Shown: in pieces, positions 22,301 to 35,185 of the stretch | Position numbering within the stretch: position 1 is the first letter of the stretch | Layout of the letters: each line of letters starts with the position of its first letter | Assembly (NCBI GenBank): GCA_013399015.1 | Contig: VWZX01010418.1 | Location: forward strand, 294,446-358,445 | Reading direction: 5' to 3' | Source: Galbula dea | Lineage: Eukaryota > Chordata > Aves > Piciformes > Galbulidae | DNA length: 64,000 nucleotides | Notes under the pieces: generated by a model | The model's database searches: none | What the model was told of the DNA's origin: nothing | What the model saw: only the letters and a program-made list of their open reading frames with translations | Position numbers and translations under genes: made by a program

Positions 22301-23746
22301 CAGCACATCCAACTGCATGAATGACCTTGGCTAAAAGCACCCACTTTTTCAGCCCATATTAGTATCTGAGTGTGTCTATAATGGATCTCAGATGCACTGT
22401 GTTTTCTGTCTCCATTTCTCAGTCAGGACCTAGGTCTCTAAAATCTTCCTCCCTCAGAGGAGAAGAAACAGGATTCCCCTTCTTAGAGAAGTAAATATGT
22501 ACAGGAAAATGAGACAGTCAACAGTGTTTATATTCATATGATTTTGAAAAAGTAGATTTCTCCCTCCAAGATCAGGTCAGCTGTTTGTAGGGTATTATTA
22601 CATTCTATTTTTTTAAGCAAAGATGAACAAGCTCAGCTCCACTTTCCAATGCATCTTGTGACCACATGGTTCTAGTTAGTACTTTGTTAAGAGCAGGCAA
22701 AAAGCCTTGAGTAACACCAAATGTATTGACTTTGTCAGCAGGGCTGCTAACTGATTTTTGCTTGGTTTAGAACATAAACTAAGTGATATGGATAATATCT
22801 GTCAGAGAAGGACTGTAAAAATATATTCTTGGCCTCAGCAGGGTTCAGGAGGGTTCAAGTTCAATTGGTTATTCATAGTTGAATACAGATGCTTCTCAGT
22901 CACTGCTTCCCAACACACAGCATTTCCCTTTCCTTTAAATGTTCCTCCTTATCATGTTGTATGTGATAAATGATGTATACTGTACTTCTTTGAACCAAAA
23001 TATATAATGATAATTTCCACCCAAATCCAGTTGTTGCATGTAGGCACCTGATTATTTACAGTTCCATCAATATTCAGGTGACCTGTGTTATGGACAATAT
23101 AGCCATTTGATTCTGTTTAAGATCAACAGACTGTAATCAATTTTTTTTACTACTGTTATATTGATTTAGTTTGATATTAACCTTTTTACCAGAAACTGTG
23201 TCTAGCTGTTGCTACAAACATCTAAGCCATATTCAAAAGCTTTGGAATACAGCACAAAAAAACTCCCCAAAATTTATCATGTCATGTGCTGCTTAAGATG
23301 AAATAGCTGAATTCTGCCCTATCTTTAACATGTTTTTATTCTAAACAATCTGAAGCTTTTTAAATGATATGATCTACTAAAATATTGGAAATTTAGAATA
23401 AAATCTACTGTTATTTCAGATATGATTAAGCTTTTTCTCATTTTTATCCTTACTCCAGTGCATCTAAATGTTAGGGTGGGTTTTTTCCATTTTAAGGCAC
23501 TATTGGAGCATACATTTTCTGTTTCTTCATACCTTAACAGGTGATAGGAAAACACCTAGAGATGCCCAATTTGTGGATGATAAGGATTTAGGCATTTTGT
23601 TTCACATCTATAGGAATTTATGGCACCTAGAAAACTGTAGACTTCCATGATGTTTGTCCACAGAAATTAGTGTGTCCTACTAAATGCTTACAAGGACAAG
23701 AACTGAGGATGCACCTGGGTGAGATAATTTTATGAACCTCATTATT
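19351..23746. other. Intergenic, no gene recognised
   Basis: The first 200 bp, up to about 19560, remain GC-richer and hold a 117-codon minus-strand frame (19358-19711). It could be more of the adjacent LINE relic, but I recognise no motif in it. The rest is AT-rich and apparently unique. Confidence 0.4.
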
Positions 23747-23765
23747 TTATATATATATATATATT
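23747..23765. repeat. (TA)n microsatellite
   Basis: About nine TA units in a row. Confidence 0.85.
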
Positions 23766-25189
23766 TAAGGCAAACCACATGTATATGTAGGGGGGGTTTT
23801 GGATGTCTGTGTTGCTGCTGTAGATCTACCACCAAGACCAGTAAAGAAAGGTGGCATGTCTTAACACACCAGCTGAAATGATTGGAGACAGCTGACATCT
23901 TCTATCTCAAACCCTCTAGTCAGGTCTGATGAGAAGAAACAAAGTCCCAACATGCTTCAGGTGAGACACAATTGATGTTTAGCTATGGTACTGGCTTTGG
24001 TATCTTCCCCTCTTCTCTCTTTTGCCATATGCTGTCCTACCATCTCACTTGTGCCATGGTAGTCCAGCTGGTTATGTTTCTGGTACATGAGCTCTCTTTG
24101 ACAGGGAAAGATCAACAGGGAGCTTGTAAAAGGCAACAACAGTCTGTATTTCTAAGTCTGTATTGTAAGAGTGAGAATGATAAATGCAGTCATTTAATTA
24201 TGTTGTTTCCCCACAAAAGAAAATAAGATAACTTCTTATTTTTTGGTATTTTTTCCACTTGAATTTTCTCAGCAGGGAAATTCTGGTAGTACTGCTACCA
24301 AGGCTGTCAGTTAAAAATTCATAGTGTGATCCACAAGAGTGCTATGTGAACTGAGAAAAAAGCAAGGAGCTCTGGTTTGGATAAAGATGTCATCTTTCTA
24401 AAGTAAAGATTTTTATTCTTTGAAGGAAGTTGCTCTGTTCTAATATTCTTTAAAAGTGTATACTTACATAATGAGAATGTAGTATTTGTTTAAAGGAAGC
24501 TGATTTCCATATACTCTACCATCTATTTCTCTACAAAAAGCATTGCATTTAGTGTTCAACTATTTAAATTTCTGTGAGAGTCAGGGTTATTAGCACTAGT
24601 AATAATTATATGAATTGAAACAGAAAAGTAAATGTTGATGAAATGCATATTGCTTTCCTGGATTATATTTTTAAAAAATCAATTCATATTCTAAATTGAT
24701 ATTATAAATATTCCTACAGATCTTTTTCTTCATTCACTGAGGAGACTTGTACATAAAAGCCTTACTTACATTATTTTTAAATCATTGTATTTAAAAACAA
24801 CTCAGTCTTTAATTAACACTTCTGCCTTCAAAAGAACAAAATCATCAATAGCATTAGTTGCTTCATGGGATAGATATATTTCAGATCTATAAGTGCACAT
24901 GAAGTTATCTACAGTTCATACTTTAGCAAACTTTGCAGAAAATTTGGAACTCTGCAAGTTTCTTTTCATTTTAAATATTAAGCTCTTTTGTATTAATCAA
25001 GCATTACACAAAATCAATGACAATATGAATAAAGAAATTGGATATCTGAAGAAAATCTTTGTAAGGGCCCTTTTCATCAATAAGAATATGAAGGCATTTC
25101 CTAGTAGGCAAAGACTGGCATAATGTTGTTTGTTGGGATTTTCATATATTTTTAATTTCTGAGAGGAAGAATCCTAGAATTCTGACAGA
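23766..25189. other. Intergenic, nothing recognised
   Basis: AT-rich sequence without an identified repeat or coding signal. Confidence 0.5.
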
Positions 25190-25214
25190 CTGCAAAACAG
25201 CATAAGCACTAATC

Positions 25215-25286
25215 ACCAGAGGGGTTGGACTAGACAATCCCCAGAGGTCCCTTCCAAGCCCTACCTTTCTGTGATTCTGTAATTCA
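25215..25286 (+). mobile_element. CR1 LINE 3' end fragment (short)
   Basis: It shows GGGGTTGGACTAGACAATCC, AGGTCCCTTCCAAGCC and the tail CTGTGATTCTGTAATTC, the standard last 70 bp of CR1 with the octamer tail on the right. The 5' part is lost. Confidence 0.88.
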
Positions 25287-26146
25287 GTTTTGAAATTCAA
25301 ATACCAACCCAAAAATCTCCATAACTTCAGAAAGCTTCTCTGCATGCTTTCAGGGAGAACCGAATGACACATTCACAAGAAGAAAAAGAATAGGGCTTCC
25401 AATATACCAAATCATTTTTACTACTATTTTAAGGCATTACTTCAGCACAGGCCAAGGATAGATTTAGAGTGTTAAAAATGACAATAGCACCATAGAAAAG
25501 GCAGAATTGTTTGCCAAATAGTTCTTACCTGATCTAACAGGTAAGGCCTCCCAGCCTGCCCATGGTTAGCATAGAGATTGCTGCAAAGTGACCTTCTTCA
25601 GGCTCCTCCCTATTTCTCCTAGTAGCCATATGAACCTTTTATTTTTCTTCTCTTAATTGTAGGTTGACTACATCCTACTAAAATAGGAAGAACAAATCTC
25701 AAACTTGCAAAAAATGTTGGTTCAAATCCTCCTGGGCCAGGAAAGAACTGCATCCAATTTACATGTTCTGGGTGAATGACCTGCTTGCCAGGTTAAATAA
25801 AAGTCTGTAACCATTTCTCTTAAATGTAGCTTCTTTTTATCTGTCTGTGTTTTGAATGGATGCAGTTATATTTCTGTCTACCAAATCAAGTTTGCAGAGA
25901 GGCCTCAAGACTACAGCTGATCAGCCTTCAATGTAACGTGTAGAGAATCAGACAGTTTTGCAGCCCAGCTCAAAAACAAGCATACACAAGCAGAGCTGGA
26001 GCAGAAAAGTTCCTCCTGCCTGGAGAATCTGCAGAAGTTAGACTCATTGCTTCTCAAAATTTCCAAGGTTGAAGATGGAGGCATCTTGGAAGTTTAATTG
26101 CTTCAGGAATGAAGGATAGACGAGCAGAAGGCTAGGAGAATGGAGA
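25287..26146. other. Intergenic, nothing recognised
   Basis: Mixed-composition sequence with no gene. An 11-base tRNA B-box-like match at 25719-25729 has no A box or cloverleaf around it. Confidence 0.45.
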
Positions 26147-26676
26147 TTGGCTTTTCATCTCGAGTACTGTGCGCAGTTTTGGGCACCGCAGTTTAGGAAG
26201 GACATTGAGGTACTGGAGAGGGTGCAGAGAAGGGCAACTAAGCTAATCAGGGGTCTGGAGAACAGGCCTTATGAGGAGAGGCTTAGGGAGCTGGGCTTGT
26301 TTAGCCTGGAGAAGAGGAGGCTGAGGGGAGACCTTAAGGCTCTCTTCAGCTACTTGAAAGGTCATTCTAGGGAGGCGGGTGTTGGCCTCTTCTCCCTTGT
26401 GACTAGTGACAGGACTAGAGGGAATGGGCTTAAGTTGTGCCAGGGTAGGTTTAGATTGGATATTAGGAAGAATTTCTTTAGTGAAAGAGTGGTTAGATAT
26501 TGGAATAGGCTGCCCAGGGAGGTGGTGGAGTCCCCATCCCTGGAGGTTTTTAAGAAGAGGATGGATGTGTTTCTTCAGGGGATGATTTAGGGGTAAGAGT
26601 AGTGTAGGGCTATCGGTTGGACTAGATGATCTTGAGGCTCCTTTCCAACCCTAATGATTCTGTGATTCTGTGATCT
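26147..26676 (+). mobile_element. CR1 LINE, 5'-truncated, with C-terminal ORF2 and 3' end
   Basis: An open frame of about 145 codons (to the stop at 26588-26590) gives the C-terminal part of the CR1 polyprotein. Its hallmark words are EYCAQFWAPQ, RVQRRATKLI, LRELGLFSLEKRRLRGDL, GNGLKL and YWNRLPREVV. This region follows the reverse-transcriptase core. The 3' UTR (26591-26655) and tail (ATTCTGTG, two copies) follow. It is truncated at 26147 in the usual CR1 way. The absence of stops or frameshifts, and the close match to the copy at 58.8 kb, show a fairly recent insertion. It cannot move by itself, having lost the endonuclease and catalytic core. Confidence 0.95.
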
Positions 26677-29030
26677 GTCTAACACCTCTTCCAATCTTTC
26701 ACCCTCCTTGTGTGTGTGTGACCCAAACCAGCTGAACTGCTGTCACCTGACTAACATTGTTACACAGACCAGTTTGCAGTAGGACTGCTGTAACCACCAG
26801 AGAAAGCAATACCCCTCTGTAATATGGGAACAATGGTTCCCTTTTCCTTCTAAATGCTTTGAAAGATACAGATTAAAGTCTTGCACAGGAAGTAAATTCC
26901 TGTTTTAAGACAAGCCTGCTATATTGTTTGCCTGCAAAGAAACGAAGGTTACATGTTTCAAAAGTTTGCACAGTAAGTACTTACAAGCTGCACATTGTTT
27001 TTCATTACCAATGATTTGTTTTCTTGCAGAACAACTTCTTCTAAAATATTAAAGAGTCAAAGTGACTAATGCATTTTTTTAATCTAGGAATTGCTCAATT
27101 AAATATTTACAAGGCAGGCAATTTTGATTTCTGCCAATAGTCAAAACTTGTGTATAAAGATTAATTACTTATAAAGGAAAACACATCTTTTTAAAACTAA
27201 CATTAAATTTGCATTTGCACTGTATATTAGATTTTATTCTAGTCTCTTTAAGTAAAAGACTTCTGGCAGACTTCTGGTAGAGTCTGAACTGCTGATGGAA
27301 ATACTTTGTATGAATTGACTAGTGCTTGAACCAGCTAAAACTGAGAAGAAAACCACATCGTGTACATTTGGTCCTGACACATTTACTAGACAATATGGAT
27401 ATCCTATTTAAGCACATCAAAAAATATACTGAATTTTTAATTACATTATATTATTGTGAATTACTGTCTCAAGTCAACAAGTTTTCATATTTCCTACAAA
27501 ATTAAACAAATTGTCAAAATCTTCTTTACAAAAATATATTTTAACATGGTTAAGGTTTCCAGTGACTGAAAATTATATATTGCTTTTACTATACCAAGAC
27601 TGCCCTCTAGAGTCTCACTGGGCCAAATTAATCTCTGGTGTAACTCCTCTCTCTCCAGATTAGCCTTGAAATGTACACATCTTTACAATCCCTATTGTGC
27701 AGTTGCTCCTGTTTGAATGATATAATGCTTGCTTGAAAAATACAATTTCAAGACAAAGATGGGAATATTTTTCCACTTACTATGAGCTCTGATAAGCCAT
27801 TACAAAAAATTATTTGTGGCCTCTTCACTGCACATATTTTACATTCCAATAGAGCAGTAAAAAAACCCCAAGAAATTATGAAAAAGCTAATAGTTTTAAT
27901 CTCTTCCTAAAACCACATGAAAGATGTGTATGTCTTTAAAAGATGACAGAGGGAATGCATGCAGGTTAACTGAATTAGGTTGGTACTTGTTCTTCACTTC
28001 CAAGTGTTAAAAAGCACCACTTCTGCCCTCTGAGGGTTGGATTAAGCTTCCACTGAAGCCAATGACAAACCTTAAGTAATCAAGGAAACAGAATTATTGC
28101 ACTGGTTGCCAGAAGCGTTTGTATTCAGTTGTTAAATTAATAATAGGTATCTGGTTCAATAAACAGTTGTGTTTCCCATTAAATTGTAGTTGTAGTGCTG
28201 CTTCTTATTACTTACCAATATATTATGCAAAACAGACAGGGGAAAGAGGACAAATGCAAAGTAAACAGACTCACACAATATGGTTTTAAAACATGATGCA
28301 ATGAAATAAGCTCTTAGTGCACACTTTAAACCAAGCACCACCTTATGCCATTGAGACTCATTTTCAGACTAAAAGAATATAATTCTTAATGATAGACTCA
28401 TTTCAGATTAAAAGAATGTAATTCTTAATTACAAGTCTATTATTTAAACCAAAGAACTTAATAAAAAATAAGATTTTCTTCCCTCAAAGGATGGAATTTT
28501 CACTTTTTCCCTGTCTCCCAGCTCCCAATAGGAATGACTCATTCAATCAGATTGCACTTTGGATTTATTATATATTCTGAGGTAAATCTAGAATAAATAG
28601 TCCCAGCAAGAAACCTGAAATTGGCATCACTTAGATGAAGCCAAAAAGATTTGGGCCTACCTGATATTTACAGTAGATGTGCATGAGGATGAAACATGGT
28701 TTATTGAATTATTTACTGGAATCAGCATTTATTCAAGAAAGTTTTTCTTTATTCTGATCTTTCTGTAGGAAGTAACAAAAAATCAATTTGGATCACAATG
28801 AATAGCACAGAACTAGTAATTGATTTTTTTTTTTCCACTATAATTTTGTTGAGAATAAACCTCAGTTACTTCATTATTCTGTATTTTATGGTCCCAAGTT
28901 CTAGTAATATAGCTACACCAGTATCTGTCTTATCTGGGAGATCCAAAACCATTCTCTCATAAGAAGAGTTACAGGCAGCTATTTTCAACACCTAGGACCA
29001 ATTTCACAAACTGAAGGCAGGGAATACAGA
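26677..29030. other. Intergenic; a tandem duplication and possible old repeat traces
   Basis: A (TG)n run at about 26708-26722 and a 40-bp tandem duplication at 28353-28432 lie here. The words GGGCCAAATTAATCTCTGG (27623) and CCACTGAAGCCAATGAC (28050) recall fragments of an old palindromic amniote repeat. No gene is seen. Confidence 0.4.
28353..28432. repeat. 40-bp tandem duplication
   Basis: Two adjacent copies of a unit starting AGACTCATTT and containing AAAAGAAT(A/G)TAATTCTTAAT, differing at a few positions. Confidence 0.8.
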
Positions 29031-29095
29031 AGAAACACTATAAACAAAGAAGAAACACTATAAACAAAGAATAAACACTATAAAAAGAATAAACA
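29031..29095. repeat. 20-bp tandem repeat, about 3.2 copies
   Basis: The unit AGAAACACTATAAACAAAGA is present twice without change, followed by a third copy with three changes and a partial fourth. Confidence 0.88.
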
Positions 29096-31149
29096 AGACT
29101 CTACTTTGAGTAGGTTGCACACAACCTGGGAAATATTTCTTTAGTGTAACAATGGAAAAAATTACAAACATGTATAGATCTCAATTAACCAAAACATCTA
29201 CCAAATAAACTTTGTTTTTTTAAATATAAAAGAAATATTTGGCATTTAATCTGAAGGCCACTGCATTTGATTGACATGAGTTTGCTTCTGCTCTGTTCCT
29301 TCTTATCATTTGTGTACTTGTGATGGCAGGAATCAGTTTAGACCTAAACTCATCTGCACAATCTAATGGTCATAGGACACTGGATGAAGAGTACAAAAGC
29401 CTTGTATGTCTCCTTGCTGTTCCAGGAAACTAGTTGTGATGCCACTTGCTTCAGTACTTCCTTTGGCAATAAAGGGACAATATTTTACATTTCCCATTCT
29501 CTCTTTTAAATTGGAATAGGTTTCCTATTATTCTTTATAGTTTGGATCCTCTTTTTCTGGCTATGCTTTGGAAATACTTGCAGTCATTCCCAGCATAAAG
29601 ATATACTTTTATCTTTTAGAGACTATTAATTTTTTTAATCTTCTAATTTTGTTGATCATGTTTCACTATTAGGCCACTTTTTCACTAAGGCAAACACAGA
29701 GCAGAAAAAAAAAAAAGCATTTTAAGGAACAAAACTCACTACTAGTTTTGTTGAAAACCATGTCAAATATTTTTCCCTACCCAACAACCCTTACAACAGG
29801 GTTGTAAGCTCTCTTACAACCATGATTTCATAAAGAATGAATAGTTCATTGGATTTGGGTGCCAAAAAAAAAGAGTTATATTTGCACTGCTTTGATTTTG
29901 TTTTTGTCTAAACATACCTATGTAAATGTATTGCATTTAAACTGGTAGACAAGATCTCTACATTTGTGTGTGTGTGTGTTTCAACAGATGTCTGTATGGC
30001 TATATTAAGAAAGAAAAAGGTTTATGCTTTCTGTAAAAAAGAAATTCCTAGACACTCAATTTCTTGCTCTTGCTACAAAAACATTGATTTCAGAGAAGAA
30101 TTAAAGATTCAGTGTTTCTTCTGTAATAGAGAACAACAATGCTGTAGTTAATCTAAAGTCAGTTATGAATTTGGAATGAATTCCTCACACATAACTTCTA
30201 AGGGCATGCCACCATTCTGACTTTTGTCCCAGAGGGAAAACCAAAATACAAACCAAAATTTTGTCCCTTTATGGTGGATGAGCATTACTGCTTCCACAGC
30301 AAAGGAGGTGCATGTAGAAGCTATACCTCTAGAGAAAATGACACATGCTGCTTTGCTCTGATTTCCCTGTGAGTCTGCACACAGTGGTGTTGGAATTAAG
30401 CCAGATTGTGGAGTCATTAAAGATCACACATCTGAAAATAAGTCATTTAAAATAGCCACTTAGAAACTGCCTAGGCTGTAAGATACTCTGCTGAGCTGGC
30501 ATGGTCTTGTTCTGAATTTATACAATATCCCCAGTAAACTTTGAAATGTCTTCAGAGCTTCCTTCAATATTTCTGTAAGGCTCTTTTTGAATTCTTTATT
30601 TTATTTAGGGTCATCCAGATAACAGATATAATACACCCCTAGCATTTCTTATTTCATTATTCTTCAGATCCCAAAGGATGAACTGCTCACCCTCCTAGTC
30701 CAGTCTTAATTTGTGTCTCATTTTTTCTTCACATGGAACAAATTTATTCTACCACAAACAACTCCAAAAGCAAAGAAACAGAACCATAAGCTGCAGTGGC
30801 AGGAAGCATGGCAGAGATTGCATGCCTTTGGCAATAAATGTACATTTTGAGCCTTATTCCCATTCTGGTAAAAAAACCCCCCAAATTACTGTTGTTTGTC
30901 AATAATCAGGAGTGTTTATACTCCTAGAAACAGAGTGTATGTAAATGCTGTTCTGTAGCCATAACTCTGTTCCTGCAACTGGAAGAGATCTTAAATACAG
31001 TTCACTGGAACATAGGACCAGGACATTCCTTAAGCCCTGGCTGATGATATCACAAACAGCTGTATCCAAAAACTGATTTAATAAATGTATTTGGTTTCAT
31101 GTCAAAGTTAGGTCTTTTGAACTGCAATGACTTTTCTGGAAGAACTAGG
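29096..31149. other. Intergenic, nothing recognised
   Basis: AT-rich sequence with a (GT)n run at 29964-29979. Short frames such as 30163-30417 (-) resemble no known protein. Confidence 0.5.
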
Positions 31150-31500
31150 ATAAGACTTTGGAAACTTCTTCTAATTTCAGGTCTAAATGCATTTATAATC
31201 TTTTTATGTCTATTTCTTCTTATGCCAACATTGCCTTTTAATTTAAATAGCTATTTCCTCTGACTGTGTTTACACCCTTGATATATTTATAAATTGCAAT
31301 CATAACCTACTCTGCACTACAATCTACTTAGATAAACAAGTCAGCTTTCTGCTATGTCCTTTCCATAAAGAAAGGTTTTCTGTTTTTTTAGTCTTAAGTA
31401 TCCTCTCTGTGCCCCTGATCCAGTCTCAATTCATTGCTTCTGGCTGTGGGTGAGAATTGCCTGCAATATGCCAGGTAAATCCTTGCAATGTCAATATGCA
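31150..31500 (-). mobile_element. Ancient CR1/L3-like LINE relic
   Basis: The antisense of the C-terminal coding region of old amniote CR1/L3 LINEs can be followed through TATAAATTGCAATCATAACC, TAGATAAACAAGTCAGC, CCATAAAGAAAGGTTTTC and GTGAGAATTGCCTGCAATATG. The same order occurs in the relic at 57.7 kb. It is strongly diverged with no open frame. The assignment is by recalled pattern. Confidence 0.55.
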
Positions 31501-34500
31501 ATGTCCACATAAAATGTCATTAGTCCTTCTCCACCTTTACTGCCCACCCTGGGAGTATTTCAGAAGTCTTCAGTATCAATGGAGCTTTCAACTCTGTACC
31601 AGTGTCATCAGAATAACTCCAACACAATTGTGATGTTCAAGCCTGAAAATGTTAAATAAAATTGACTCCAAAGTTCAAGAGCCTAACTAGTAACATTTCA
31701 GCCTTTTATTTTGACCTACCCCTTTCAGCACTACAGTCTTTGCTCACCTGCTTGTCTTGCTTCCTGCCTCCCTTACACTTCTTCCAATAACTTCCATTTT
31801 CTCAGTTTTGCTTGACATTTCCCACATTTCTTCAGGTCTCCTAATGCAAATCAAGCTGACAAAATCTACTCCCTTTTTTTGTATATCAATCTCAACATGT
31901 CAGTCCCACAAGGGTTTGATTCCTTCTTATTGCACTTCATATCATTTTCTCTTTTTTAGGTATTTTTTCATCTGTTATTTTAGAAATTCTTATAAAGTAT
32001 AATATACTCTTGAGATGAGATTTCCAGGCCTGTAGTTGGTTTAAGTCACTTTTTTTTTTTCATTCTGTAAAACAGGCATTGAATTCACTGTTTTTAATCA
32101 CATCCTGTTATCCCAACACCAGTTCATACACCAATATCCTTCTCCTCATCTGACTGCAAGAAAAATCTCTCTTGCTATGCTTTAACTAGAGATTTCTTTG
32201 CCAGTTCTTTGAGATTATTTGATCTCCTCCAGCTTGAATGCAATAATGTTTCTTGAATGTTACTCCTGTCTCAGTTGAAGCTATTTATGTTTCAATAATT
32301 CCATTAACATTTTCCATCTTCCTTTTGCTCCCACTAAAACATCACATTATTTCAAACTGAATCAAAGAATTCACTTAGTTTTGAGGCTAATCTGAAAATG
32401 TCTTCTACCTAGAAGTTCAATAGTCACTGTGCAGCAGCTTTACAGCTCCTGTAGTCCTTTGTCTTTTGTTTTACTCTCCTTTGCAAAGCCTACTTCATGT
32501 TGAGTCTCTACTTGTTCTTAACACTCTTCTTGAAATGACTGTTCATCCAGTTTGCTCTGGAGTTCTTTCCCATGGTTTTTTTCCTACTCTTTTGAGATAA
32601 ACTTTCACAACATCAACACCTTGATTTGGATGCTGAAGGCCCTGAGACTTCATTCTACCTGGATTCACTATCTGGTTCCCTTTGTTTATTCAGGTTTACC
32701 TTCTAACTTAACCATAGCTCTGTTCATATTTAGCCTTACATTTATCTAAAACTGAATTGACTTGTGATGATTAAACTAAGTTTTCTTTCTGTTTTCTGTG
32801 TCACTTAAATGTTCTTATCACTAAGCAAAATGAATACTGAAATGGTGTCATCCCCTGTTTTAGCAGTGACACTTTGGTGGAAGAGATACCCAGATAAAAT
32901 GAAATGACAAAATTAAATTGGCCTTGCCCCCTCCCTCCCAAAAATGCAAAGTGTCAGCCACAAATGGTGCTGATGTGTTGTGTCTCCAAGCTGTCTGAGA
33001 TTTGTTTTCAAAACTATGTGCATACATGTGTAATTTCACACACATGCATGTGCACAAACATTAGTGCTGCCTTGGGCAAAGAAGGAGCAGAGTGGCTGTG
33101 GGGGATAAATCAGGAGGGTTTGTCACTCTGTTGTGCAATCTGAGAGTAAAATTAGGAATTAGATTTAAGAAATAGACACTGCACCACCCTACAGTTTGGC
33201 TGCACTACTGACTACTGTATTCTTGGAAGAGGAACATTTAGTATGGTCTCTGATAGATGACTCACCAGACTGAAGTCAAAAAACTGTGACAGTAGCAGTA
33301 AATTAATATTAAGTTAAAATTGCAGGGTGAAAGGTCTACTTTCTTGAATTTATAGTTGCTTAGCAAAGAAAATATGAGACTTGTCAGATATTCTGCTTTT
33401 CTTCACTAGGTTTTGCTAAAATTTTCAGCACTCAACATTTGTTTGAAATTGAAATTCAAGAATTGCAAAACTCAAAAGTTAATGCAGCTTTGAACTGTCC
33501 TGTTATTAAAACTATATAAGCCATGATTTTCAGAAAGCATAAGAAAAAGAATGACAGTATAATCCTGAAACAGAAAAACATTTGTCTCATGAGTCTAACT
33601 GAATATTATTTCTGGATGCACCAGTTTCTAGCAAATAAAAGCTTTTTTTAAAATATAGCTACTGTTTTATGAGAAGATAGTACTCTGGGCCTCTCCAGTA
33701 GGTTTAACAAAGTAAAATTATCAATCTACAAAATAATGTTTAAACCTTCCTTCAAGAAAACTTTGTTTACCACATGGATTTTTTGATTGACCTTTGTTTT
33801 GTTTTGGAAGCCACAAGATCTATCCTCTTTTTTAATACTTAAAACACTGTGTTTGCATGTTCTGGACACTACAGAAATCTGTCATCACACTGAAAATTCA
33901 TGATCATAAGCAAAAACTTTAACCATGCCTAAGTCCTTCTTAGGCAGAATGATATCCACTAGCCCTCTCTAAGGGCTTCTTTTTAGTCTCTAGATGTACA
34001 CACTTAGCCCCAAGTTTGTCAGGATGAAAGAGGTGAAGTTCTTTGAAGAGTCCTTTAAAGTTTGGGTAGGATATTGCTGTTTTAACAGTTAAGCAATGTA
34101 CAGGCCATTTGTCATTTTGCAGCTGTTGGAAAATCTCAGAAACAATAATGTTTTTGTCCACTGCACTTTTCTATGTTTCCAAAGAAGCAACATGACTTAC
34201 CTTATGTTTAACTGCAAAGCATTAAGTGCAGTCTGTAACAAATAAATGTAAGCAGTGTAGGCTGGAGCCCTGGGACACATATTACTTATACATATCTTGT
34301 TGGTAACAGAACATAAATACTTCACTAAAGTCTCCATTTGTAATTTGTGCTGAACATTTCTGAACATATGAAATATGAATTACATTTTGTAATGGCCCTT
34401 TGTGTTGAGGTCTAGAGGGAAAATATTGTTCTCCATGAGACAAAGTAAATTGCAATGATTCCTGAAGGGACTTGACTTTTGTACAAGAAAATACATTTAA

Positions 34501-34779
34501 TCTGACATAGTTACTCTAATGATCTCTCATGTTATCTTTTATTGAACACAAAATGAGGTACAGCCATCAAAGTTTAGCATGCTACTGAGTGCACCATCAT
34601 TAGATTACCAATATGGGCTAAAGGGAATTTCCTTGGTTCTGCACACTTTTAGGGGCTCACAAGTTTAGCAGAACAGTCTGTACCACCTGGTAGTTAAAGC
34701 AGGAAGACTTGAAAAGAAACATGTGCACTCAAAAGAAGCTAGAAGCAATCATCCTCTCTTCACATGTATGAGGCATCAA
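31501..34779. other. Intergenic, nothing recognised
   Basis: AT-rich, T-biased sequence. The LINE relic may reach a little into its left end. No gene or young repeat is visible. Confidence 0.45.
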
Positions 34780-35185
34780 GGGATCTCTTAATAAGGGAGG
34801 ATGAAGAGAGGAACTGTCACCGTCTTCAACTACCTACCAGGATGTTCCAGAGATGGCAGAAACAGACTCTTCTTAAAGGTGGACAGCAAAAGGACAGTGA
34901 GGGACAAGGCTTGAACTGAAAGAAGGAAATTTCCAATTTAATATTAGAAAAACAGTCTCACAGCAAGGAGATCAGACATCAGAAGTGGTTGCTCTGAGAG
35001 GCCACTGAATTTTCTTCTTTGGTGGATGCTCCAAACTCAACCAGAAAAAGCCATATGCAACCTGAGCAAACTTCAGAGAGAGATCTGACTTCAAAGTCAA
35101 CCCAGCTATCAGCAGGGGTTTGGGCCAAATGACACCAGAGGTCCTTTCTGACCTATGTTATTGCAAGATTCTTTGATATTCTGCT
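34780..35185 (+). mobile_element. CR1 LINE 3' part, older copy
   Basis: Diverged C-terminal coding sequence (AGGTGGACAGCAAAAGGAC, TAATATTAGAAAAACAGTC, AAGTGGTTGCTCTGAGAGGCC) is followed by a typical CR1 end (CAGCTATCAGCAGGGGTTTGG, AGAGGTCCTTTCTGACC, CAAGATTCTTTGATATTCTG). There are many indels and no frame remains. It is older than the copies at 26, 47 and 58 kb and from another subfamily. Confidence 0.8.

Noticed and set aside
25719..25729. tRNA-like B box (GGTTCAAATCC)
   Set aside because: There is no A box at the right distance and no cloverleaf can be built around it.
26147..26590. 147-codon frame as a host gene
   Set aside because: It is CR1 ORF2, with the characteristic motifs and a CR1 3' end directly downstream.
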